From: Nakamurella leprariae
GTDB lineage: Bacteria; Actinomycetota; Actinomycetes; Mycobacteriales; Nakamurellaceae
Length of the DNA: 64,000 nt
Assembly (NCBI RefSeq): GCF_016918035.1
Contig: NZ_JAERWK010000016.1
Span: 62,001 to 126,000 of the forward strand
Direction of reading: 5' to 3'
A program made the translations under genes and the position numbers. Below the pieces are notes generated by a model that worked only from the letters and a program-made list of their open reading frames with translations, made no database searches and was not told the origin of the DNA. This document shows positions 24,658 through 32,824 of the stretch, in pieces (position 1 is the first letter of the stretch; each line of letters starts with the position of its first letter).

Positions 24658-25845
24658 GTGGCAGTGGCGATCAGCACGACCGGCAACTCAGCTCCGGACG
24701 ACCGGCCGGTCCGGGTGGTGATCGCACCCGACAAGTTCCGCGGCAGTCTCACCGCGACGGAGGCGGCGGAGGCGATGGCGGCGGGCGTCCGGGACGCGTT
24801 CGCCCCGGTCGAGGTGCTCGTCGACCTGGTGCCGATCGCCGACGGCGGGGAGGGCACGCTGGAGGCGCTGCTGGTCAGCGGGGCCACGGCGGTGCCGGTT
24901 CGGGTCACCGGTCCTTTGGGGGATCCGGTCGAGGCCGCCATCGCCGTGCGCGGCGACACCGCCTACGTCGAGAGCGCCCAGGCCTGCGGGCTGACCCTGG
25001 TTCCCCGCCCCGGCCCCGGTACGGCCACCCGGGCCAGCACCTTGGGCGTCGGCGAACTGATCCGGGCGGCGGTGGGCACCGGCGCCCGGACCGTGGTGGT
25101 CGGGCTGGGCGGGTCGGCCACCACCGACGGCGGCGCCGGGATGGCGTCCGCGCTCGGCTGGGTCCCGGTGGACGCCGACGGCCGACCGGTCCCACCCGGC
25201 GGGCGGGCGCTCGCTGCGGTGGCCGGACTGACCCGACCGGCCGCCGCCGACCGGTCCGGGCTGGACGGCGTCCGGGTGCTGGCCGCCTGCGACGTCACCG
25301 CGCCGCTGGTCGGCCCAGCCGGCGCCGCCGCCGTGTTCGGTCCGCAGAAGGGCGCCGATCCGGCCGCGGTGGCCGTGCTGGACGACGCCCTGCGGACCTG
25401 GGCACGGGTGCTGGCCGGGGTGTTCGGCCGAGACGTCAGCGACGTACCGGGCGCCGGCGCGGCCGGCGGGCTGGCCGCCGGGCTGCTGGCGGTGTGCGAC
25501 GCCGAGCTGGTCTCCGGTGCCGACCTGCTGCTCGACCTGGTCGGCCTGCCCACGGCGGTGGCCACGGCCGACCTGGTGCTCACCGGCGAGGGCTCGCTGG
25601 ACCGGCAGACGGTGACCGGCAAGGGTCCCAAGGCGGTGGCCGACCTGGCCCGCGCCGCCGGGGTGCCGGTGGTGGCGGTGGCCGGGCGGGCGGACCTGCA
25701 CGACCCGGACGTGTGCGCCGCGTTCGACCTGGTCGGCGACCTGGTGTCGGCGTTCCCCGGCCGGAACACCATGCATCACACCGCGACCCTGCTGCGGCAG
25801 CGGACGCGGGACCTGGTGCGGGGCCTGGTGCCGGCCGGGCGTTGA
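24658..25845 (+). CDS. Glycerate kinase (GlxK/GarK type)
   Basis: 395 residues. VVIAPDKFRGSLTATEAAEAM near the start, VPIADGGEGTLEALL, VGLGGSATTDGGAGMASALG and LVLTGEGSLDRQT are the conserved blocks of glycerate kinase type 1, which phosphorylates D-glycerate, usually at position 2. The end FPGRNTMHHTATLLRQRTRD also matches. GTG 24658 or GTG 24664 are both possible starts (AGGTGG nearby). It diverges from larE-larA, which suggests that one enzyme set racemises a hydroxyacid that this kinase consumes. It precedes the cobalamin riboswitch but is a separate unit. Confidence 0.93.
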   Translation: MAVAISTTGNSAPDDRPVRVVIAPDKFRGSLTATEAAEAMAAGVRDAFAPVEVLVDLVPIADGGEGTLEALLVSGATAVPVRVTGPLGDPVEAAIAVRGDTAYVESAQACGLTLVPRPGPGTATRASTLGVGELIRAAVGTGARTVVVGLGGSATTDGGAGMASALGWVPVDADGRPVPPGGRALAAVAGLTRPAAADRSGLDGVRVLAACDVTAPLVGPAGAAAVFGPQKGADPAAVAVLDDALRTWARVLAGVFGRDVSDVPGAGAAGGLAAGLLAVCDAELVSGADLLLDLVGLPTAVATADLVLTGEGSLDRQTVTGKGPKAVADLARAAGVPVVAVAGRADLHDPDVCAAFDLVGDLVSAFPGRNTMHHTATLLRQRTRDLVRGLVPAGR

Positions 25846-25904
25846 CCGCGCCGACCGCCCGCTGGTCGCCCGCCGGCCGGCCGATGGTCGGCCGGCTCCG
25901 GTCC

Positions 25905-26110
25905 GTCGGGGACACTGGAACGGCCCACCGACGCGGTGCCAGGAACTCCGGTGCGAACCCGGGGCCGCCTGAGCGACTGTGACCGGGGAGCGACCCGCCC
26001 GGGTCAGGTGTCCGCCGAGCCCGGATCGGTGATCGGCCACTGCCCGCGTGCGGGTGGGAAGGCCGGCGGGTCGCGCTGATCCGGGAGCCAGGAGACTGCC
26101 CGCGGCGGCC
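25905..26110 (+). ncRNA. Cobalamin riboswitch upstream of cobN
   Basis: Contains the conserved elements in order: GGTGCCAGGAACTCCGGTGC near 25935, GACTGTGACCGGGGAGC near 25975-25991, GGCCACTGCCCGC at 26036-26048, GGGTGGGAAGGCCGGCGGG at 26052-26070 and the B12 box GAGCCAGGAGACTGCC at 26085-26100. It lies directly before the cobN ribosome site and should repress cobN when adenosylcobalamin is plentiful. Boundaries are approximate. Confidence 0.88.
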
Positions 26111-26152
26111 GATGTCGACGACCGGTCCCAGGCCCGGTCGAAGGAGAAGCCG

Positions 26153-29100
26153 ATGACCAGCTCGACCGCCCCTGCGCCCGGGACCGACACCGACCCGGGG
26201 CTCGGCCCGCTGGTGGTGCTGCTGTCCACCTCGGACACCGATCTGCTGTCCGCCCGGGCCGCCACCGATCCGGGCACGGCGACCGGCGCCCGGTCCGACG
26301 CTGCCGCCGCGGTCCGCTACCGCTGGGCCAACCCGAGCCGGCTGGACGTGGCCGAGCGGCTGCCCGTGGTGCTGGCCGGCGCCGACCTGGTCGTGGTCCG
26401 GATCCTGGGCACGCCGCAGTCCTGGGCCGACGGGCTGGCCGCGGTGCGGGCCGCCGGGGTCCCCGTGGTCGTGCTGGGTGGCGAGCGCACTCCGGACGCC
26501 GAGCTGATGCGGCAGTCGACCGTGCCCAGCGGCGTCGCCGCGCAGGCGCACCGGTACCTGGCCGAGGGTGGCCCGGAGAACCTGCGGCAGCTGCATCGGT
26601 TCCTGTGCGACACCGTGCTGCTCACCGGTGAGGGCTTCGACGAGCCGGCCGTGCTGCCGGACTGGGGCGTGCTGGACCGGCCAGCTCCGGTTCTGCCGGC
26701 GGACGGCGCCGTCCGGCCGCGGGTGGGCGTGATCTTCTACCGAGCCCACTTCTCCTCGGGGAACACCGCCTTCGTGCACGCGCTGGCCGACGCGGTCGAC
26801 GACGCCGGCGGCATCGGTTCACCGATCTGGTGCACGTCCCTGCGGAACATGTCGGACGAGCTGATCGCCGAGCTGCGGACCATGGATGCGCTGGTGGTCA
26901 CGGTGCTGGCCGCCGGCGGCACCCGGCCGGCCACCGCCGGGGCCGGCGGCGACGACGAGGCCTGGGACGTCACCGCCCTGGCCGAGCTGGACATCCCGAT
27001 CCTGCAGGGGCTGTGCCTGACCTGGAGCCGGCAGCAGTGGGCCGAGGGTGACGAGGGTCTGTCCCCGCTGGACGTGGCCACCCAGGTGGCCGTGCCCGAG
27101 TTCGACGGGCGCATCATCACCGTGCCGTTCTCGTTCAAGGAGACCGACTCCGATGAGAGCGCGGCGCTCGACGCCGATCTCGCCGACGTGCTGGCCGAGG
27201 CGGCCCTCCCCCGCTACGTCGCGGACCCGGAGCGGTGCGCCCGGGTCGCGGGCATCGCGGTCAACCACGCGCGGCTGCGCCACACCCCGCCGGCGGACCG
27301 TCGCATCGCGCTGATGCTCTCGGCGTACCCGACCAAGCACGCCCGGATCGGCAACGCCGTCGGCCTGGACACCCCGGTGTCGGCCATCCGGCTGCTGCGG
27401 GCCATGCACGAGGCCGGGTACGACGTGGGCGGTCTCGGCGCCCAGGCACAGCTGCCCGGGCTCGGCGTGCTGGACCCGGTCGACGGGGAGGACCCGGACA
27501 CCACGGCCGGCAACGCCCTCATCCATGCGCTCATCGCCGCCGGCGGGCAGGACGAGGAGTGGCTGACCAGCGGTCAGCTGGCCGGCAACCCGGTGCGCGT
27601 CCCGGCCGCGACGTACCGGTGCTGGCTGGACGACCTGTCGGACGACCTGGTCGACGCGATGACCGAGACCTGGGGAACCGCACCGGGTCAGCTGTTCGTC
27701 GACACATCCCGGGTGGGCACCCCCGGCGCCGATCCGGACGGCGACATCGTGCTGGCCACGCTGCGCGCGGGCAACGTGGTGGTGATCATCCAGCCGCCGC
27801 GCGGCTTCGGCGAGAACCCGGTGGCCATCTACCACGATCCGGACATGCCGCCGTCGCACCACTACCTGGCCGCCTACCGCTGGCTGGAGCAGGAGTTCGG
27901 CGCACACGCCGTCGTGCACCTGGGCAAGCACGGCAACCTGGAGTGGCTGCCCGGCAAGAACGTCGGGCTGTCCGGTTCCTGCGGCACCGACGCCGCGCTG
28001 GGCAACCTGCCGCTCATCTACCCGTTCCTGATCAACGATCCGGGCGAGGGCAGCCAGGCCAAGCGCCGGGCGCACGCCACCATCGTCGACCACCTCATCC
28101 CGCCGATGGCCCGGGCCGAGTCCTACGGCGACATCGCCCGCCTGGAGCAGTTGCTCGACGAGCACGCCACCGTGGCGGCCATGGACCCGGCCAAGCTGCC
28201 GGCCGTCCGGGCGCAGATCTGGACGCTCGTCCAGGCGGCCAGGATGGACCATGACCTGGGGCTGAGCGAGTCCGGTCGCCCCGAGGACTCGGTGTTCGAC
28301 GACTTCCTGCTGCACGTCGACGGCTGGCTGTGCGAGATCAAGGACGTGCAGATCCGCGACGGGCTGCACGTGCTCGGTCAGGCGCCGACGGGCACGCCCC
28401 GGGTCAACCTGGTGCTGGCCATGCTCCGGGCCACGCAGATCTGGGGTGGCACGGTGGCGGCGCTGCCCGGGCTGCGCGCCGCGCTCGGGCTCAAGGACGG
28501 CGCCGAACTGGCCGCGGTCGACGCCGTCGAGACCCGGGCCCGCGCCCTGGTGCAGGGCATGGAGGACGCCGGCTGGGCGCCGGGTGCGGTGGACACCGTG
28601 GTGGCCGCGGAGCTCGGCCAGGCTGATCCGGCGGTGGCCGCGGTGCTGCGCTTCGCGGCCGAGGAGGTGGTGCCCCGGCTGGCCGGCACCACCGACGAAC
28701 TCACCGCCGTGCTGCACGCGCTCGACGGCGGGTTCGTGCCGGCCGGGCCGTCCGGATCGCCGCTGCGCGGCCTGATCAACGTGCTGCCCACCGGCCGGAA
28801 CTTCTACTCGGTCGACCCCAAGGCCATCCCGTCCCGGCTGGCCTTCGACACCGGTCAGGCCATGGCCGAGTCGCTGGTGCAGCGCTACCTGGACGACACC
28901 GGCGAGTACCCCCGTTCGGTGGGTCTGTCGGTGTGGGGCACGTCGGCCATGCGGACCGCCGGCGACGACATCGGCGAGGTGCTGGCCCTGCTCGGCGTGG
29001 TGCCGACCTGGGACGAGGCGTCGCGCCGCATCAACGGGCTGGCCGCGATCCCGCTGGCCGAGCTGGGCCGGCCCCGCATCGACGTCACCGTCCGCATCTC

Positions 29101-29980
29101 GGGCTTCTTCCGGGACGCGTTCCCGCACGTGGTCGAACTGTTGGACGACGCGGTGCGGCTGGTGGCCGGGCTGGACGAGCCGGCCGATCAGAACTACGTG
29201 CGCGCCCACGCCCAGGCCGACCTGGCTGAGCACGGCGACGACCGGCGGGCCACCACCCGGATCTTCGGGTCGGCGCCCGGCGCGTACGGGGCCGGTCTGC
29301 TGCCGCTGCTCGAGTCCGGCAACTGGCGCACCGACGCCGATCTCGCGGAGGTGTACACGGCCTGGGGCGGGTTCGCCTACGGCCGGGAGCTGGACGGGGT
29401 GCCGGCCCGCGGCGACATGGAGGCCAATTACCGGCGGATCGCGGTGGCGGCCAAGAACACCGACACCCGCGAGCACGACATCATCGACAGCGACGACTAC
29501 TTCCAGTACCACGGCGGCATGGTGGCCACCGTGCGTGCGCTGACCGGTAGCGCGCCGCAGGCCTACATCGGCGACTCGACCACACCGGACTCGGTGCGCA
29601 CCCGATCGCTGACCGAGGAGACGGCCCGGGTGTTCCGGGCCCGGGTGGTCAACCCCCGGTGGATCGCGGCCATGCAGCGGCACGGGTACAAGGGCGCCTT
29701 CGAGCTGGCCGCCACGGTGGACTACCTGTTCGGGTACGACGCCACCGCCGGTGTGGTCACCGACTGGATGTACGACACCGTCGCCCGCACGTACGCCCTG
29801 GACGAGAGCAACCAGGCGTTCCTGCGGCACGCCAACCCGTGGGCGCTGCGCGGCATCGTGGAGCGGTTGCACGAGGCGGTCGAGCGGGGCCTGTGGGCCG
29901 AGCCCGACCAGGCCGTGCTGGACCAGCTGGCCCAGGTCTACCTGGACGTCGAGGGCGATCTGGAGGCCGACGACGAGTGA
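26153..29980 (+). CDS. cobN: Aerobic cobaltochelatase large subunit
   Basis: 1275 residues, the usual size for CobN (BchH/ChlH relatives). It binds hydrogenobyrinic acid a,c-diamide and, with CobS/CobT-type ATPase subunits not seen here, inserts cobalt. Conserved blocks include VVIIQPPRGFGENPVAIYHD, HHYLAAYRWLEQEFGAHAVV, HLGKHGNLEWLPGKNVGLS, LINVLPTGRNFYSVDPKAIP, VWGTSAMRTAGDDIGEVLAL and SDDYFQYHGGMVATVRAL. ATG 26153 follows GAAGGAG. It is the only cobalamin gene here with a riboswitch, making chelation the likely control point. It forms a single-gene unit ended by a hairpin. Confidence 0.97.
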   Translation: MTSSTAPAPGTDTDPGLGPLVVLLSTSDTDLLSARAATDPGTATGARSDAAAAVRYRWANPSRLDVAERLPVVLAGADLVVVRILGTPQSWADGLAAVRAAGVPVVVLGGERTPDAELMRQSTVPSGVAAQAHRYLAEGGPENLRQLHRFLCDTVLLTGEGFDEPAVLPDWGVLDRPAPVLPADGAVRPRVGVIFYRAHFSSGNTAFVHALADAVDDAGGIGSPIWCTSLRNMSDELIAELRTMDALVVTVLAAGGTRPATAGAGGDDEAWDVTALAELDIPILQGLCLTWSRQQWAEGDEGLSPLDVATQVAVPEFDGRIITVPFSFKETDSDESAALDADLADVLAEAALPRYVADPERCARVAGIAVNHARLRHTPPADRRIALMLSAYPTKHARIGNAVGLDTPVSAIRLLRAMHEAGYDVGGLGAQAQLPGLGVLDPVDGEDPDTTAGNALIHALIAAGGQDEEWLTSGQLAGNPVRVPAATYRCWLDDLSDDLVDAMTETWGTAPGQLFVDTSRVGTPGADPDGDIVLATLRAGNVVVIIQPPRGFGENPVAIYHDPDMPPSHHYLAAYRWLEQEFGAHAVVHLGKHGNLEWLPGKNVGLSGSCGTDAALGNLPLIYPFLINDPGEGSQAKRRAHATIVDHLIPPMARAESYGDIARLEQLLDEHATVAAMDPAKLPAVRAQIWTLVQAARMDHDLGLSESGRPEDSVFDDFLLHVDGWLCEIKDVQIRDGLHVLGQAPTGTPRVNLVLAMLRATQIWGGTVAALPGLRAALGLKDGAELAAVDAVETRARALVQGMEDAGWAPGAVDTVVAAELGQADPAVAAVLRFAAEEVVPRLAGTTDELTAVLHALDGGFVPAGPSGSPLRGLINVLPTGRNFYSVDPKAIPSRLAFDTGQAMAESLVQRYLDDTGEYPRSVGLSVWGTSAMRTAGDDIGEVLALLGVVPTWDEASRRINGLAAIPLAELGRPRIDVTVRISGFFRDAFPHVVELLDDAVRLVAGLDEPADQNYVRAHAQADLAEHGDDRRATTRIFGSAPGAYGAGLLPLLESGNWRTDADLAEVYTAWGGFAYGRELDGVPARGDMEANYRRIAVAAKNTDTREHDIIDSDDYFQYHGGMVATVRALTGSAPQAYIGDSTTPDSVRTRSLTEETARVFRARVVNPRWIAAMQRHGYKGAFELAATVDYLFGYDATAGVVTDWMYDTVARTYALDESNQAFLRHANPWALRGIVERLHEAVERGLWAEPDQAVLDQLAQVYLDVEGDLEADDE

Positions 29981-29988
29981 GGCCGGGG

Positions 29989-30015
29989 GCCGGCGCCGCC
30001 CACCGCGGCGCCGGC
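29989..30015. terminator. Hairpin between convergent cobN and azoreductase genes
   Basis: GCCGGCGCCGC (29989-29999) pairs with GCGGCGCCGGC (30005-30015): 11-bp stem, 5-nt loop, placed between two stop codons. Confidence 0.65.
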
Positions 30016-30025
30016 TCCGCTGCGC

Positions 30026-30697
30026 TCACGCCGACGGCGCGGCGCCTTCCAGCTCCCGGCCCAGCTCCCGGCCCAGCTCACCGGCTCGCTGCACCGCGGC
30101 GTCGAACTCGGTCTGCGCCGTGTCGATCTGGTCGGCCAGCGCGGGCGCGAAGCCGGCCAGGGTGCGGCTGACGGTCAGCACCGTGACGGCCATGCCCAGC
30201 GCCTCACCCAGCACGACCTGCAGGGCCGGGACCTCGTGGTCCCAGCCCGCGGTCGGCGTGCCGGGGTCGTAGATCCCGCCCCGACTGCTGATGACCACGG
30301 CCGGGCGGCCGGCCAGCGGCTGGGAGTCCACGTCGAACGGCGTGGTGACGCCGGGGACGTGGATGTAGTCGACCCAGGTCTTGAGCGTGGCGGGCAGCGA
30401 GTAGTTGTACATCGGGGCGCCGATCACCACGGCGTCGGCGGCCAGCAGCTCGTCCAGCACCTCCTGCTGGACGCGCTCCTGGTCGGCCGGCGGGGTCGCC
30501 CCGGGCGGGCGCAGTCGCGGCGGCCAGTGCAGCGCCGGGTCGCTCAGGTACGGCAGCGGGTCGGCGTGCAGGTCACGGCGGACGACGGTGTGGTCCGCGG
30601 ACACCGACCGCCAGGCCTCGGCCAGGGCGGCGCTGACCGCGCGGGAACGGGACCCCGCGGGGTCCATCGAGGCATCGAGATGCAGCAACACGGGCAT
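30026..30697 (-). CDS. FMN-dependent NADH-azoreductase (AzoR family)
   Basis: 223 residues, flavodoxin-like fold. LLHLDASMDPAGSRSRAVS binds the FMN phosphate, VIGAPMYNYSLPATLKTWVD is the family's flavin-ring motif, and VVISSRGGIYDPGTP follows. AzoR proteins reduce azo dyes and quinones and protect against thiol or quinone stress. ATG 30697 chosen because the fold begins there; the frame extends to 30742 without homology. The C-terminus contains a 12-bp repeat giving RELGRELGREL. Confidence 0.9.
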   Translation of the reverse strand: MPVLLHLDASMDPAGSRSRAVSAALAEAWRSVSADHTVVRRDLHADPLPYLSDPALHWPPRLRPPGATPPADQERVQQEVLDELLAADAVVIGAPMYNYSLPATLKTWVDYIHVPGVTTPFDVDSQPLAGRPAVVISSRGGIYDPGTPTAGWDHEVPALQVVLGEALGMAVTVLTVSRTLAGFAPALADQIDTAQTEFDAAVQRAGELGRELGRELEGAAPSA

Positions 30698-30783
30698 CGG
30701 CTCATCGTCGCACCCGCGTCGGCCGGTCGGGTCCGGCGGCACCGACCCTGGCGCCGGCGCGCATCCGTGAGCACAGTTGGATC

Positions 30784-31369
30784 ATGACCGTCGCGCCCGT
30801 CCGTCATGCCACCCTCGAGGTCCCGGCCGGCCGGGTCCGCCCGACGACCTTCTCCCGCGAGGCCGGTGACGCAGATGCCCCGGTCGTCCTGCTCCCGCAC
30901 GGCTGTCCGCGGTTCTGGATGGTCGACTCGGGCTCCTCTCGTCCCTCGGTCCGACCTCCTCTCCGCCCCGGAGGAGTTCGGCACCCCTGATGCCGCTGCT
31001 GGGCGACCGGTGGCGGCTCATCGCGCCGGACGCTGACGCCTCCGGCTACTCGGCGACCCCGACGCCGGACGACTCCCGGACACGTTCCGCGCGGACGCCG
31101 ATCGACTGGAGGCGTTCGCCGACACGATGGGCGTGGACCGGACCGCGCTCTGGCTGCACGACGACGGCTCACAGTTCGGGCTGGAGCCGGCCATGCGGCA
31201 TCCGGGACGGCGGCACCCGGAACGGATCGCCGCGCTGATCGTCCAGAGCGGCGACATTCACCAGGACGAGTACAGACCCGAGGACGCGGCACTGGAGGAG
31301 CACTGGGCCGATCCGAGTCCGCAGGTCGCCCCGTTGGTGCGGGACTTCCTCGGCCGGGTGCACGCCTGA
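30784..31369 (+). pseudogene. Decayed alpha/beta hydrolase (epoxide-hydrolase/haloalkane-dehalogenase-like)
   Basis: Pieces of one hydrolase lie in three frames. From ATG 30784: TTFSREAGDADAPVVLLPHG. From about 30990: MPLLGDRWRLIAPDADASGY, then SATPTPDD. From about 31085 in a third frame: DTFRADADRLEAFADTMGVD, then ALWLHDDGSQFGLEPAMRHP, ERIAALIVQSGDIHQDEY and EHWADPSPQVAPLVRDFLGR. The nucleophile position reads HDDGSQ, relatives ending early; a short HP-GRR duplication is also present. The whole cap and C-terminal half (about 100 residues or more) is absent. At least two frameshifts plus truncation make this a pseudogene, not a sequencing slip. Confidence 0.8.
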
Positions 31370-31407
31370 GCCACCGGCGGCGGATCGATCGTCCCCGGCC
31401 GGGCCGC

Positions 31408-31413
31408 TAGCCT
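31408..31413 (+). promoter_or_regulatory. Leaderless-type -10 box before the GNAT gene
   Basis: TAGCCT ends 6 nt before GTG 31420; no Shine-Dalgarno sequence lies between. Confidence 0.5.
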
Positions 31414-31419
31414 CGCTGG

Positions 31420-31992
31420 GTGCCCGAACCCGCGCCCCGCACCGCAGCCGTCACCGTCCGGCCGGCCACCGCCGCCGATGCGGCGGCGCTGCACACCCTG
31501 GCCGCCCTGACGTTCCCGCTGGCCTGCCCGCCGCACACCACCGACGAGGCCACGGCGGCGTTCATCGCCGGCAACCTGAGCGAGACCTCGTTCACCGGCT
31601 ACCTGGCCGATCCCGACCGCGAGCTCTTCGTGGCCGAGACCGTCTCCCCGGCAACCGGAGCCGTGGAGCTGGCCGGGTACACCATGCTCGTCCACGGCGA
31701 GCCGACCGATCCGGATGTGGCCGGCTGCATCACCGCCCGTCCCACCACCGCGCTGGACAAGTGCTACGTGCACCCCGACCACCACGGTGCCGGGGTGGCC
31801 CAGGCGCTGGTCACGGCCAGCGTCGAGGCGGCCCGGAGACGCGGCTCGGCGGGCATCTGGCTCGGGGTCAACCAGGAGAACGAGCGGGCCAACCGCTTCT
31901 ACGCCAAGGTCGGCTTCGACCGGGTGGGCCGCAAGCGGTTCCTGGTCGGCGACCGGTACGAGGACGACTTCGTCCGCGAGCGGGTGCTCTGA
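31420..31992 (+). CDS. GNAT-family N-acetyltransferase
   Basis: 190 residues. VTVRPATAADAAALHTLAAL starts the fold, LDKCYVHPDHHGAGVAQALV is the acetyl-CoA pyrophosphate loop (Q/R-x-x-G-x-A variant GAGVAQA), and GIWLGVNQENERANRFYAKV with GFDRVG is the conserved C-terminal beta bulge region. Substrate is unknown; peptide N-termini or small amines are usual. GTG 31420 fits the leaderless box. It converges on cobF with only 7 bp between stops. Confidence 0.88.
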   Translation: MPEPAPRTAAVTVRPATAADAAALHTLAALTFPLACPPHTTDEATAAFIAGNLSETSFTGYLADPDRELFVAETVSPATGAVELAGYTMLVHGEPTDPDVAGCITARPTTALDKCYVHPDHHGAGVAQALVTASVEAARRRGSAGIWLGVNQENERANRFYAKVGFDRVGRKRFLVGDRYEDDFVRERVL

Positions 31993-31999
31993 GCCGACC

Positions 32000-32824
32000 T
32001 CAGTCGGCGACGCCGGGCGGGCCACCGCGGCGCAGGTACGAGATGTCCATCATCCAGCCACGTTCGGCCCGGACCGCATCCCGGGTCCGGCCGATCTCGT
32101 CGATCACCTCGGCCAGCCGGCCGGCCACCAGCACCTCCGACGGCGTGCCCAGGGCGGCGCCCCAGGCGATCCAGGCGTCGCGGTCGGCCGCCTCCGGCGA
32201 CTGCAACAGCACCGCCGCGCTCACCCCGGCGTCCAGCATGACCACGGTGTTCTCGTGCTGCAGCGTGCCCGCGTCGGCCAGCCGGCGCCCGGTGGTGATG
32301 TGCAGCGGCTCGCCGATCCCGTGCAGCACCAACCGGTGTCGGGCCGCGAGCAGCTGGATGCTACTGATCCCCGGGATGACCCGCCAGTCCAGCGGGACGG
32401 TGCCGCGCCGTTCGAGCTCCTGGGCCAGCCGCACGGTCGAGTCGTAGAAGGCCGGATCGCCCCAGACCAGGATGCCGGCCGTCTCCCCCGGCAGCAGTTG
32501 CTCGGCCAGCGCCGCCTCGAGCAGGTCGGCCCGGCGGTGGTGCCAGCTGCGCACCGCCCCGGAGTACCCGGGCCGGTCCAGCTCACCCCGGTCCCGCGGC
32601 GGATCGGGCAGCAGCAGCACCCGCGGCGCCGGGTCGCCGGCGAACCGCCGCACCAGGGCCTCCCGCATCCGGGTCAGGTCGGTGGCTCCACCCGGCTTGT
32701 CCAGCACCAGCACCACATCGAGCGCCGCGATGGCCGACACCGCCTGCAGCGTCAGCAGTTCCGGGTCACCGGCGCCGATTCCGACGAGCAGTAGGGTGCG
32801 CACGGCGGGATCCGGCGCACTCAT
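32000..32824 (-). CDS. cobF: Precorrin-6A synthase (deacetylating)
   Basis: 274 residues, tetrapyrrole methylase fold (LLLVGIGAGDPELLTLQAV; GILVWGDPAFYDSTVRLAQE; RVIPGISSIQLLAARH). The long form with VLVLDKPGGATDLTRMREAL and TTGRRLADAG is CobF, which methylates C1 of precorrin-5 and expels acetate, a step of the aerobic route. ATG 32824 overlaps the cobQ stop (ATGA), so it is coupled to cobQ. Confidence 0.94.
   Translation of the reverse strand: MSAPDPAVRTLLLVGIGAGDPELLTLQAVSAIAALDVVLVLDKPGGATDLTRMREALVRRFAGDPAPRVLLLPDPPRDRGELDRPGYSGAVRSWHHRRADLLEAALAEQLLPGETAGILVWGDPAFYDSTVRLAQELERRGTVPLDWRVIPGISSIQLLAARHRLVLHGIGEPLHITTGRRLADAGTLQHENTVVMLDAGVSAAVLLQSPEAADRDAWIAWGAALGTPSEVLVAGRLAEVIDEIGRTRDAVRAERGWMMDISYLRRGGPPGVAD

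Noticed and set aside
26819-29872. 1017-residue minus-strand frame opposite cobN
   Set aside because: Antisense shadow with no domain; cobN on the plus strand has conserved motifs throughout.
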